Shown here: piece by piece, positions 40,440 through 48,702 of the stretch | Layout: each line of letters opens with the position of its first letter | Position numbering within the stretch: the stretch's first letter is position 1 | Source: a virus | Strand: one strand, 5' to 3' | Virus record (IMG/VR): IMGVR_UViG_3300005529_001122 | Span: 1 to 51,692 of that record | Length of the DNA stretch: 51,692 bases | Program-made: the position numbers and the translations under genes | Notes under the pieces: model-generated | Seen by the model: only the letters and a program-made list of their open reading frames with translations | Databases searched by the model: none | What the model was told of the DNA's origin: nothing

Positions 40440-41321
40440 CTAACTCCAGCCCTTCTTGAAGATCATAAAGACGGGCTTCGCCGCGTCGTAGACGGCCAGA
40501 TCGAGATGCCGAAAAACCCATGACAGTTTCGACTTGGCCGGCGCCTCCTCGGGCGGGTTGTAAAGGCTTTTGACGTATTCGGGATCGTCGAGCTTCGGCT
40601 CAATCTCGCGGATGATGCGCGCGCAGTCTTGAGCGTACCGAACGACATGGACGGCGTGACCCGAGGTTGTGATCATTGCAGGCACCACGACCGTGCCCGG
40701 CGCAACGCCACGAGTGATGATACTCTCGTGAAGCGCCCAAAGCCGCATGCGTTCGGCAGAGCTTTTGTTGAACACGTCATGGTGAAAGATTGCGATCACC
40801 TTGAAGGTTTCGCGGCGAACCTCTGCGAAGATCAGATCATCGGTGCGATCAACGTGCCCGCGCTTTTGCGTTGTCGTGCCGAGATGAAAATGGTGGAAAC
40901 CCATGACGTTCAAGAGGAAGTCTTTATCGGACCACCGATCATCCGGCGTAGCGCCGGATGTGCGCGCCGCAGGGGCGTATCCCCGAGTGCGCGGTTCGAT
41001 GGAAAGGTGCGGCGTCAGGTCGTCGCCCCGCTCCACCTTGTCGAGGAAGGCTTTGATCGCCGCAGCGTCGGCCGACCAACGCGGGTCGGCCTGAGCCGCC
41101 CGCTCGATTGAAACGGTACGCGGGCGCTCACCAACATAGCGCGAGCGCCAGTTGATGTAGTCGATGAGCAGATCGGTAAGGTGCTTCGCCTCCATGTGCT
41201 GGAGTGAAGCCTTGTTGTTCGGAACGCGCGGGATCGCCTTGATAAGATCGCGCCGCAATCTCTTGATGCGCGGCGGCTCAGCAGCGGTCGCCTGCGCCGC
41301 TGTCGTAGCCGACTTGCGCAT
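40440..41321 (-). CDS. His-rich uncharacterised protein C of the cassette
   Basis: A 293-residue protein with a basic N-terminus (RIKRLRRDLIKAIP) and a helical middle. A striking His cluster at 141-147 (GFHHFHLG) is followed by VDRTDDLIFAEV and IAIFHHDVF near 158-184. Such invariant-looking His and Asp/Arg residues in short strands suggest an active site, perhaps a nuclease or hydrolase. I do not recognise a named family, though proteins with a similar HHxHxG core occur in mobile elements. It is first in a three-gene run with two HEPN-like genes and has its own possible promoter upstream. Confidence 0.6.
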   Translation of the reverse strand: MRKSATTAAQATAAEPPRIKRLRRDLIKAIPRVPNNKASLQHMEAKHLTDLLIDYINWRSRYVGERPRTVSIERAAQADPRWSADAAAIKAFLDKVERGDDLTPHLSIEPRTRGYAPAARTSGATPDDRWSDKDFLLNVMGFHHFHLGTTTQKRGHVDRTDDLIFAEVRRETFKVIAIFHHDVFNKSSAERMRLWALHESIITRGVAPGTVVVPAMITTSGHAVHVVRYAQDCARIIREIEPKLDDPEYVKSLYNPPEEAPAKSKLSWVFRHLDLAVYDAAKPVFMIFKKGWS

Positions 41322-41343
41322 GCGGTCTTTACCTCGTCGGAGG

Positions 41344-41379
41344 TATATAGGGGCACAATCCAGCAGTTCCAGTTGTCAA
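41344..41379 (-). promoter_or_regulatory. Possible promoter of the cassette
   Basis: On the - strand a TTGACA hexamer (41374-41379) and a TATATA box (41344-41349) lie just before the first cassette gene. The space between them, 24 bases, is too long for a standard sigma-70 promoter, so only one of the two may be used. The 135-base gap 41322-41456 otherwise shows nothing. If real, it would let the cassette be transcribed apart from the replication operon. Confidence 0.3.
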
Positions 41380-41456
41380 GCTCGAAAACGGCAGGTGAAT
41401 GATCACGCCCCGACGGCTATTGCGTTTCATGCAAGCTGGACGTAACGACCCGTGGC

Positions 41457-43979
41457 TTACGTTTTTCGATATCGCCACTCGCGCAACATGCCGCTGCGCG
41501 CTTGGTATCTCTCCCATTGCCTCGTTTTGAGGTATGCGCCAACACGCATCTGATCAGCCTTCGTCCACCGTGCCGGCTCAATGCCGAGGGCCCCTTCGAG
41601 GATTTCACCGACTGACACATCGGTAAGTGGTGTCGCGCGCTCAACTTCCTCATCGTGCCAATCATCGTAATTGGCATAGCCATGATTGACCCGCCGCCGC
41701 TCATAGACGAGCCACCGATCGATACGGGCGTCCCAGGCGTCGGCGTGGTAGCGCTGATCCTGCTCAGCCTTGGCAAGAGCTATCAGCTCTGGGTCGTCGA
41801 GCCACCAGATAGCGCCTTCACGATAGCGCGCCACCGCTTCGGCCCACAGCTGATCGCGGTCGCGCGCAAGCCCGTCAACGTCGATCATCCCGCAGCGGAT
41901 CGGCCAGAAGCGTCGGTTGCCGGTCTCGTCGCGCAAATATGTTTCTGGATTGACGCTGCCGGCAAAGATGCATTGACGCGGCACCGTGACCACGTAGCGC
42001 TCGTAGGGCGGGCGATAACGATCGGTGGTGCGGGTCAGAAATGCCTTGATCCGCGACACCTCGGCGCGACTGATGGCATCGAGTTCGGCGAATTCGACAA
42101 CCCAGATTCCGCGCATCTGTTGCGCGGCATCTTTGCTGCCGATCTCGGCGAGCTCGTCCGTGAACCACTCGGCGCCCGCGAGCGTTTTGATGGCGCTTGA
42201 TTTCTTGCCGCCCTGCGGGCCTTCGAGAATCAGCATGTGATCGACCTTGCAGCCCGGCTGCATGATGCGGGCAACGCCCGAGATCATCCAGCGCGAGCCG
42301 ACGGCACGATTGAGCTGCGTGTCTTCGGCGCCGAGATAGACGATCACCCATCGTTCCAGCCGCGGCACGCCATCCCAGCGCAGGCTCGTCAAATAATCGC
42401 GAACCGGGTGAATACGAATCTCACGTGCCACCGCGCCAACACCGCGGCTGACTGTGATGGGTGAGACATTGATCTCGCGTCGCTGCAACCACTCGGCGCA
42501 GCGCACATCATCCGCATCGGTCCATGCACGCGGCAGAGTGGGCGGCTGTTCGTCCCAAGGCAGTGGCCGCATTACCAGCACTTCCTGGCGGAACTCGTCG
42601 AACACCATGGCGCCCGCTAACGCCTCGTCATTGGAGAGCGCGGTGATGACGTTTGCCTCATTGCGCTCGGGCGTGCCGGCGAGATCGAGGCGGAGCTGGT
42701 TTGCCCAGCGGGGCCGAACGGGCCGATGGTGGATATCTCCGGTCGTGTTCAGGCGGCGGCGTAGCTCGCCGATCTGCTTTTCCAAGATCGAGACGGCTAT
42801 TCCCGTGGCGCTCTTGACCGCTAGCAGAACCTGGCGCTCGGGCAAGGGCTCCAGGCGCGCCAGGACGAGCTGACCAAGCAAGGTACCCAGAGCCGTGATG
42901 TCGGGCGGGTTTGTCAGGCCGCGAGCGCCTGCTTCAAACTCTGCAACGGTCGCCGGCGCGACGGGCGTGCTCACCGCAGTGGGTTCCGATTGCTGGTAGT
43001 CGGCGGCCGTCGCCCCGTGCAGCAGATCGTCGTTGAAATCATCGCCATGCAGGGGGCGAACGACGGTGTTCGGTATGTCGGCGGCATTGAGCTGGCCGAC
43101 GAGCGCGGCGGCAGCCTGCATTCCTGCATCGCCGGCATCGGCGAAGATGATCACGCGTTTGATGCCCTGCGGCCACTCCCAGCGGCGTAATCCGTCGGCG
43201 GACAGAGCGGCCCAGGTCGGAATCCTGAAGATCGCCTGTGCCGAGAGGGCTGTCTCGATCCCTTCGGCAATGCCGAGACGACCGTCCTCGGGCAATGGTG
43301 CAAGCCCGACCGAGCCGCCGGCGACCGGATCAAGCATCTTCTTGCCGGCGGGCGCCTTGCCCGATCCATCATCGAGCAGAAAAGTGCGGTGGATGCCGCC
43401 GGTCGGCGAACCCGCACCATCCCGCACGATCGCCACCAGGCCGGGCCGGCCGCGCTTCGCCTCGTAATCGGTCAGGTCGGCATTGAACAAAAGGTCCGGG
43501 GAGCCCGGATCAGAAAGGCCGCGGCTCTTCAGATAGACCTCGCCGAGGGTCCCGGCGAGCGGCTGGCAGCCAGCGAGAATACGGGCCACCTCGTGGGCGT
43601 GATCGCGGCGCGGCGCCGGCGGTGGTCGCACTGGCGCCGGCCGATCCAGTCGGGCATTGCGCGCGGCTTCCTCGAACAGCGCCGGGGGCGTGAGGCCGGT
43701 GCCATGGTGGATCAGGTCGATCGGGCCGGCGCATTCGCCGGTGGCGTGATCGTAACCCCAACCGGCGCGCGGGCCCCGGAGGTGGATGACACACGAGCCC
43801 TCATTGCGCGGCGCACGCCCGGACAGGTCGGCGCAGCGCAGGGTCTTGCGATCGGCCGATATGCGCGCATGCGGAAATAGCGGCGGCAGCCATTCGGCTG
43901 CCGTTGCACAAAGCCGCTCGCGAATCTCGCCGAGGTCGTAGCGGACGGGCGGCCTCCAGACCTCGTTGAGATCGATCAT
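41457..43979 (-). CDS. Primase-helicase fusion (Toprim plus VapE/SF3-like)
   Basis: The 840-residue product starts with a primase-like region and a Toprim domain (EGIETALSAQAIF and IFADAGDAGMQAAAAL at about 240-290). The C-terminal half is a VapE/SF3-like helicase with Walker A GPQGGKKSS near Gly587-Lys592, the strand RGIWVVEFAELDAI, and a CIFAGSVNPETYL sensor region. Such proteins start and drive replication in many prophages and satellite elements. It overlaps the RecD-like gene by four bases. The iteron field 3 kb downstream is a reasonable origin for it. The Walker A Lys pair and intact Toprim acidic residues suggest activity. Confidence 0.84.
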   Translation of the reverse strand: MIDLNEVWRPPVRYDLGEIRERLCATAAEWLPPLFPHARISADRKTLRCADLSGRAPRNEGSCVIHLRGPRAGWGYDHATGECAGPIDLIHHGTGLTPPALFEEAARNARLDRPAPVRPPPAPRRDHAHEVARILAGCQPLAGTLGEVYLKSRGLSDPGSPDLLFNADLTDYEAKRGRPGLVAIVRDGAGSPTGGIHRTFLLDDGSGKAPAGKKMLDPVAGGSVGLAPLPEDGRLGIAEGIETALSAQAIFRIPTWAALSADGLRRWEWPQGIKRVIIFADAGDAGMQAAAALVGQLNAADIPNTVVRPLHGDDFNDDLLHGATAADYQQSEPTAVSTPVAPATVAEFEAGARGLTNPPDITALGTLLGQLVLARLEPLPERQVLLAVKSATGIAVSILEKQIGELRRRLNTTGDIHHRPVRPRWANQLRLDLAGTPERNEANVITALSNDEALAGAMVFDEFRQEVLVMRPLPWDEQPPTLPRAWTDADDVRCAEWLQRREINVSPITVSRGVGAVAREIRIHPVRDYLTSLRWDGVPRLERWVIVYLGAEDTQLNRAVGSRWMISGVARIMQPGCKVDHMLILEGPQGGKKSSAIKTLAGAEWFTDELAEIGSKDAAQQMRGIWVVEFAELDAISRAEVSRIKAFLTRTTDRYRPPYERYVVTVPRQCIFAGSVNPETYLRDETGNRRFWPIRCGMIDVDGLARDRDQLWAEAVARYREGAIWWLDDPELIALAKAEQDQRYHADAWDARIDRWLVYERRRVNHGYANYDDWHDEEVERATPLTDVSVGEILEGALGIEPARWTKADQMRVGAYLKTRQWERYQARSGMLREWRYRKT

Positions 43980-45298
43980 GACAGAATCACCAGCCCTCGC
44001 TCGGCTCGCGTGATCACGGTGTAAAGCCAGCGCCGCCGGTCGGCCTCGCTGCGGCCAAGCCCGTCATCCCAGACAATGACGTTCTCCCATTGCGAGCCTT
44101 GCGATTTGTGGCCGGTGATCGCCCAGCCGAAGGTCGCCTCGGTCAGCAGGCGCTTGTCCTTCCAATCGCGATCATGGCGATGCCGGTCGAAAGCGACATG
44201 ATCCTCGAAGTGCCCCTTGTAGATTCGAAGCCGCTCGCGGTTGCCGTCGCTCCCTAGGCGACCGATCGGGTTGCCCTCCTCGTCGGTGACCGTCGCGGAG
44301 AAGAAGAGACTGCCCTCGTCGACGATGTCGTCGAGGGTAACGAACATGCCGTTGATCAGGCCGCGATCGTTCTCATTCTTGAGGCAGATGATCTTCTCGC
44401 CATGGCCGGTCGGCAGCCAGCCGTCGCCGAACCCCGCGGCGCGGCGCATCGCATTGTTGAGCTGGAGGCGCGTGGCGTTGAGCCCGCAAATCACCTGACC
44501 CCCGCGCAGGCATTGCTCCGGCGTCACATCCATCTTGCGCATCTTCCAGACGAACGTGTCGTACTGGCCGAAGCCGATCGGCTCGCCCCGGCGCGCCATA
44601 GTGGCGAGCCGGATGATGGCGCTTTCCTCGGCTTGCCGATGGATCTCGGTCAGCATGATATCGGGCGCCTCGTTGGTGAACGCGCCTTCGCCCTTGATCG
44701 GTGGCAGTTGGCCAGGATCGCCGAGCACCAGGATGGGTTTGCCGAAGCTCATCAGGTCGCGCGCCATTTCCTCGCCGACCATGGAGACTTCGTCGAGCAC
44801 GATCAGCTTGGCATGCGCGGCGTCGCTCTGCGGGTTGAGCGCAAAGCGCGGCTTTTTCATCTGCGACAGCGCCTGCCGCATGGCCTCGATCGCCGCTTCC
44901 GCGGCGGTGCGGTCAAAGCCGCTGAGCCGGCGTGCGTCCTTCTCTGCGTCCGCGATTCTTGTGTTGGCTGTCTCGATTTCCTCGTCGGTGGCAACGATCA
45001 CGCTGTAGATGAGGCTGTGGATGGTGCGCGCCGGCGTGCCCTTGCGGCGTAGCACCAGCGCGGCTTTGCCGGTGAAGGTGGCGGTCACCACGCCCGGCAC
45101 GCACTCGCCGCCGTCGCGGTCGCCTTTGTGCGGTTCGAGCCCGAGTTCAGCGAGCGCGAATTTGAGGACCGTGCTCTTGCCGGTGCCGGCATAGCCAAAC
45201 AGCCTGAATACCTGCTGCTTGTCGGTCCGGTTCTGAAACCAGTCCTTAATGGCGGCGATGGCGCGCGCCTGCGTGTCGGACGGTGTAATTTCGTTCAC
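43976..45298 (-). CDS. RecD-like SF1B DNA helicase
   Basis: A 440-residue helicase beginning at GTG 45298, where GGAGGG precedes the start and the GTGA overlaps the exonuclease stop. Walker A GYAGTGKST spans residues 35-43; the DEVSMVGEEMARDLM motif is Walker B, with GDPGQLPPI as motif III. The C-terminus has the SF1 motif V/VI region (AITGHKSQGSQWENVIVW and YTVITRAERGLVIL). It unwinds DNA 5'-3' and would assist recombination-dependent replication with the neighbouring Cas4-like exonuclease. The central insert (EIETANTRIADAEKDARRL) is coiled. Confidence 0.86.
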   Translation of the reverse strand: MNEITPSDTQARAIAAIKDWFQNRTDKQQVFRLFGYAGTGKSTVLKFALAELGLEPHKGDRDGGECVPGVVTATFTGKAALVLRRKGTPARTIHSLIYSVIVATDEEIETANTRIADAEKDARRLSGFDRTAAEAAIEAMRQALSQMKKPRFALNPQSDAAHAKLIVLDEVSMVGEEMARDLMSFGKPILVLGDPGQLPPIKGEGAFTNEAPDIMLTEIHRQAEESAIIRLATMARRGEPIGFGQYDTFVWKMRKMDVTPEQCLRGGQVICGLNATRLQLNNAMRRAAGFGDGWLPTGHGEKIICLKNENDRGLINGMFVTLDDIVDEGSLFFSATVTDEEGNPIGRLGSDGNRERLRIYKGHFEDHVAFDRHRHDRDWKDKRLLTEATFGWAITGHKSQGSQWENVIVWDDGLGRSEADRRRWLYTVITRAERGLVILS

Positions 45299-46092
45299 GG
45301 CGCCGCCCTCCAGCACCGGTCCTGCCAGGCGCAGGGCGCGTGCCACTCGCCAGCCGTCCATCCGCCACGGCAGATGGCCGAGCTTTGGTCGGCGGCGGCG
45401 CGCGGCAGGAGCTCCTGCGCTTCGCTCGCACGCACGATCTGAACGGCTCGATCACTGGCGCGTTGGGCAAGTGCCGCATCGAACGGAACCAGCTCGCAGT
45501 GCAGCTCGAACGTGTCTCGATTGAGCGCGGTGAACAGCGCCGAGTTCGGCAGCTCGAGATAGGCCTGATAGAGCGCGATCTGCGCGGCATAGAGCGGCCT
45601 TGCCAACACGACGCCCTTTTTGACCACCTCCTTCCACGGTGCGGCGCCCAGCGCCTTGTTTTCCCACAGCGCCGGAAAATCCATTGCGACCGGGCCGCCA
45701 ACGAGACAGCCATCGATGTGACCCCTGAACCGGCCTTCAAGCGCCGAGAATCCGAACTGCCGTCCATCCGAGCGTTGCGTGCGCAGGTCGAACCCGGCGG
45801 CGCGCAGCCAGCCGGCCACGATGTCCTCGGCGCGATGGCCGGCCTCGAAGATGCGGAGCGTCTTTGGCTCGAACTCGCGGCTTTCGTCCTTCGGAACCGC
45901 GAGATAATCATATTGGATCTGCCGCAGGCACTCTCGACCGAGACCGGACGTGCTCACATAGCGCCGGGGCGGCTGCGCCCGGTCGCGTGCGCTCAGCGCT
46001 GCATCGATTGCCGCATTGACCGCGGCGCCGATGCCGGGCGGTCGGCTCGGGCCTGCGTACTGGCATCCGGATCCGTGGTTCAGGTCGATCAT
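45295..46092 (-). CDS. Cas4/RecB-like PD-(D/E)XK exonuclease with Fe-S cysteines
   Basis: A 265-residue nuclease. The catalytic core is Asp127 in GHIDG, then Glu144-Asn-Lys146 in WENKAL, the D...ExK signature. Cys55 (RECLRQIQY), Cys241, Cys254 and Cys260 at the C-terminus reproduce the Cas4/AddB pattern of one early and three late cysteines that hold a 4Fe-4S cluster. It is packed between an HNH gene and the RecD-like helicase with 4-base overlaps. In a phage it would resect DNA ends for the Sak4/SSB recombination pair. No CRISPR genes are near, so a Cas4 role in adaptation is not supported. Confidence 0.82.
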   Translation of the reverse strand: MIDLNHGSGCQYAGPSRPPGIGAAVNAAIDAALSARDRAQPPRRYVSTSGLGRECLRQIQYDYLAVPKDESREFEPKTLRIFEAGHRAEDIVAGWLRAAGFDLRTQRSDGRQFGFSALEGRFRGHIDGCLVGGPVAMDFPALWENKALGAAPWKEVVKKGVVLARPLYAAQIALYQAYLELPNSALFTALNRDTFELHCELVPFDAALAQRASDRAVQIVRASEAQELLPRAAADQSSAICRGGWTAGEWHAPCAWQDRCWRAAP

Positions 46093-46511
46093 GGCTGCTC
46101 GGCCTTCCGGCGCGCTTTGGCGATCGGGCTGCGGTCGCCGGTGCGGCCACGGCAGTAGGCGAGAAACCCTTCGGCGTTGAGGTTCTCCTTCTGTGTTCCC
46201 CAGCGTAGATTCGACGCGCGATTGTTGGCAGCGTTTTCGTCCAGGTGCATGACAACCGCTCCATCAAATGGAGCGGGCCCGTGGAACGCTTCGGCCACGA
46301 GCCGGTGGAGCTTGTAGGTCTTCCCATCGATGATCGCGATGAAACGTGCATCGGCTTTGTTCCAGACACCGAATGTCGGCTGACCGCCGTAGGGACGCGT
46401 GCCGCCCTTCGGCATCGGTTCGCGATGCGGCAAATGCATCACACGTCCCTCGCTGCTCACGAGGATGCCAGGGACGCTTGGTACGTCTCGCCAAACTTCT
46501 CCGCTCAGCAT
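46089..46511 (-). CDS. NUMOD4-HNH homing-type endonuclease
   Basis: A 140-residue protein whose start (VWRDVPSVPGILVSSEGRV) matches the NUMOD4 DNA-binding motif. The HNH core is at about 95-125 with MHLDENAANNRASNLRWGTQKENL. A basic tail follows. It interrupts the replication gene run, with its stop overlapping the Cas4-like start by 4 bases. It may be a free-standing homing endonuclease; its target would be the matching locus in a related phage. Confidence 0.82.
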   Translation of the reverse strand: MLSGEVWRDVPSVPGILVSSEGRVMHLPHREPMPKGGTRPYGGQPTFGVWNKADARFIAIIDGKTYKLHRLVAEAFHGPAPFDGAVVMHLDENAANNRASNLRWGTQKENLNAEGFLAYCRGRTGDRSPIAKARRKAEQP

Positions 46512-46520
46512 GGATCGAGC

Positions 46521-46865
46521 TCACCAGGGAATGTCGTCGTTGAGCGATTGGCGTTGCATGGACTCCTGAAAACCGTCCACGCAGGTCTCGATAATGCGAT
46601 CGATTTCCTCGGCGGTACGATCGTGGAACGGCCCCATCAGGCCCAGTTCGGTGAGGACTTCCGCGAGAAGGCGGCGCGCGTCCTTGATCGCGCGTATCTC
46701 CATGTCGGTCTTATCGATCATGCCGCGTTTCCTCTTGGCGATGGTGCTACCGGCCGTGAGGCAGCGCATCGAGCAGAAGGCGAAGGTCCGATAGCGATCG
46801 GCGCGAAGCTGGTGGGTGTAATAGAAGCCGCGAGCTTCCCGGCTGCAGAGAGCGCAGGCCCTCAC
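46521..46865 (-). CDS. DUF6511-like zinc-binding protein
   Basis: A 114-residue product starting at GTG 46865 (GTGA overlap with the upstream stop). Two cysteine pairs (CALC near the N-terminus and FCSMRC about 25 residues on) form a zinc ribbon. A helical C-terminal half (IKDARRLLAEVLTELGLM, AEEIDRIIETCVDGFQESMQRQSL) follows. The pattern is that of DUF6511 proteins in alphaproteobacterial prophage replication regions. A longer in-frame start adds Arg/Pro residues and was rejected. The role is unknown. Confidence 0.65.
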   Translation of the reverse strand: MRACALCSREARGFYYTHQLRADRYRTFAFCSMRCLTAGSTIAKRKRGMIDKTDMEIRAIKDARRLLAEVLTELGLMGPFHDRTAEEIDRIIETCVDGFQESMQRQSLNDDIPW

Positions 46866-47095
46866 CCCAGGAGCAGCATCGAGAGCTTCTGCGACCCGGA
46901 CTCGTCGGGGCGCTGCGCGATCCGCTCCCACGTCTTCACGATGAAGACGCTGATGGCGTTCTGCGCTATCGCCTCGAGCTCGGGCATGGTCAAACAGCGG
47001 ATTGGCTGGTGCAGGCCTCCTCTTCCTTCGAGCCATTCGCCGATCGCCTTCGCCGCTTCATGCGTGACATGTGCCTGCCATTCGTCATCGGTCAT
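46862..47095 (-). CDS. Small helical protein of the early operon
   Basis: A 77-residue product with a helical start (DDEWQAHVTHEAAKAIGEWLEGRGG) and a second helix (MPELEAIAQNAISVFIVKTWERIAQRPDES). No known domain is recognised. It overlaps the DUF6511-like gene by 4 bases and follows the SSB-like gene by 18 bases. It is probably a minor replication or recombination accessory, by position only. Confidence 0.55.
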   Translation of the reverse strand: MTDDEWQAHVTHEAAKAIGEWLEGRGGLHQPIRCLTMPELEAIAQNAISVFIVKTWERIAQRPDESGSQKLSMLLLG

Positions 47096-47113
47096 GCGCG
47101 CCCTCGAATTGCT

Positions 47114-47821
47114 TCAGCCGTTGAGCCAGGCCGGCCCGGTCGCGGGAGCGCCCTGAGGCGGGTTGGTTGCGCCTTGGTTCGCCCACGGCACGCCCGTCTG
47201 CCCTGCCGGCTGTGTTGCCGGGCTGCCCCAGGCGGGCGCCTGCTGGGCAGAATCCGCGGCCTTGCGCGGCTTGGCGTTGACCGGCTCGGGTTGCACGTTC
47301 TCGCCGCGCATGATTGCCGCGTACTGCGGCTCGCCGGGCAGCACCACATTCGCGAGTTTGTTCTGATCCTTGTATTGCGGGTTCGAGGCCGGCTCGATCA
47401 TGATGCGCGCCGCGAACGCGATGCCGTCGAGCTGCTTCAGCCCCTGGATGACGCGCTTCTGCTTCGCGACTGGGCTCTCGTCCTTGGGATCGAGGCCGAG
47501 CGCGCTATCGACCATGGCGCGGAACGCGCTCTTGGAGATATTCCAGCCCTTGGACTGCCCTTTCTCGTCGAGCTTGCCGCCGGCGACGGTGAAGTTCTGC
47601 CAGAACTTGCGCCGGGCATAGGGTCCCGCGACCACGGTGAATTCGCAGTCGAGCATCTTGGCGTCGCTCGATTGCGAGGCCTTGAGCAGCCCCGCATCCA
47701 TCGGCGTCGAACCGTTCACTCCACCCGGGCGGATGGACATCTTCACCTTGGCGAACGTGCCATCCGGGATCAGTTCGCCCATGGGCGCCATTTGCGGCTG
47801 GGCGTCGTTGAGGTCGTACAT
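47114..47821 (-). CDS. SSB-like ssDNA-binding protein
   Basis: A 235-residue protein with an OB-fold-like N-terminal 150 residues (IPDGTFAKVKMSIRPGG, MLDCEFTVVAGPYARRKFWQNFTVAG) and a Pro/Gln/Ala-rich tail ending PAWLNG, as in phage SSB-type proteins of the DUF669-like group. AGGAGA lies 7 bases before ATG 47821. It sits directly downstream of a Sak4-like ATPase; Sak4 recombinases in phages work with a matching SSB. The acidic DEKGQSKGWNISK loop probably faces solvent. The Sak4 pairing supports a recombination role. Confidence 0.7.
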   Translation of the reverse strand: MYDLNDAQPQMAPMGELIPDGTFAKVKMSIRPGGVNGSTPMDAGLLKASQSSDAKMLDCEFTVVAGPYARRKFWQNFTVAGGKLDEKGQSKGWNISKSAFRAMVDSALGLDPKDESPVAKQKRVIQGLKQLDGIAFAARIMIEPASNPQYKDQNKLANVVLPGEPQYAAIMRGENVQPEPVNAKPRKAADSAQQAPAWGSPATQPAGQTGVPWANQGATNPPQGAPATGPAWLNG

Positions 47822-47847
47822 GGTCTGTCTCCTCTGTTGGATTTCGA

Positions 47848-48702
47848 TCAAGCTGCATGGGTGTGCGCGAATGGTGTCGTGTTGATCTTGGCGAGCAGCG
47901 TACCGAGGTCGGGTGGCTCGGTGACGTCGAGCCGACCGCTACGATCCTTGGCCGGCAGGCCGAACGGATTGCCGGCGCGGCAGACGAGGCGGCGTTCGCT
48001 CGCCTTCTCGTCGAGCACGTAACCGCCGTCGGCGTCGCGCGCGAACAGGTGGAGCGAGATCACCTGGTCGACGATGCCGGGCAGTTCGCGGCTGGCTTTG
48101 GAGCCTTCCATCTGCGGCTGCCAGGTCGTGACGTTGAACTCGTCCGTGACCTTCTCCAGCACGCCGACGAAGATCACCGTCTTGCCGGGGGCATGCTGCA
48201 GATGTTTCAGCGCCTGAATAACTTCGCGCCCCAGTAGTCCGTAGGCGCCACGCACGTCGGGCTTGCCGGTGCGCTCGGAGAACGCTTCCGGCTGCTGCCG
48301 GGCATAGACCATGACCTGGCGCGTGAGATCGGTGATGCTGTCGACAAAGACGATCGACTTCGATCGAAGGAAGTCTTCGATGCCGCTGCCGGCATAGACG
48401 CTGCGCGCATGCTGGTGATGCTGCGCGCTGTACCAGGCATTGGCATCGGCGGCGGGATCCGGCCCACCGATCAGCACCGCAAGGTCGCGGAAATCGACGA
48501 AGCTGCGGATCGGAATGCTGGCGCCCGGCCAGTCCTGGACGGATTTCATGCCAGCCTCGAGATCGAGGCAGATGGTCTGGTCTGGCGGCAGGGTCCTTAG
48601 CAGAGAGGTCTTCCCGCTACCCGCTGGCCCAAAGATTGCGAGCGAGGTTTTGTTGTTGGCTGTCGCGAGACGCTCGTCGGCTGTTACGATGCGAACGGGC
48701 AT
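47848..48702 (-). CDS. Sak4-like RecA-fold single-strand annealing ATPase
   Basis: A 284-residue ATPase with Walker A GPAGSGKTS at 25-33 and a Walker B strand (SIVFVDSITDL). It lacks the extra domains of full RecA, as Sak4 proteins do. ATG 48702 follows AGGAGGG at about 8 bases; a longer start enters the HNH gene. The partner SSB-like gene is 26 bases downstream. It would anneal or exchange single strands made by the Cas4-like exonuclease. Another phage ATP-binding family (AAA, DnaB loader) is possible but less fitting. Confidence 0.74.
   Translation of the reverse strand: MPVRIVTADERLATANNKTSLAIFGPAGSGKTSLLRTLPPDQTICLDLEAGMKSVQDWPGASIPIRSFVDFRDLAVLIGGPDPAADANAWYSAQHHQHARSVYAGSGIEDFLRSKSIVFVDSITDLTRQVMVYARQQPEAFSERTGKPDVRGAYGLLGREVIQALKHLQHAPGKTVIFVGVLEKVTDEFNVTTWQPQMEGSKASRELPGIVDQVISLHLFARDADGGYVLDEKASERRLVCRAGNPFGLPAKDRSGRLDVTEPPDLGTLLAKINTTPFAHTHAA

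Noticed and set aside
45295-46092. Cas4 of a CRISPR adaptation module
   Set aside because: The fold and cysteines match Cas4, but no Cas1, Cas2 or array is present and the neighbours are phage recombination genes.
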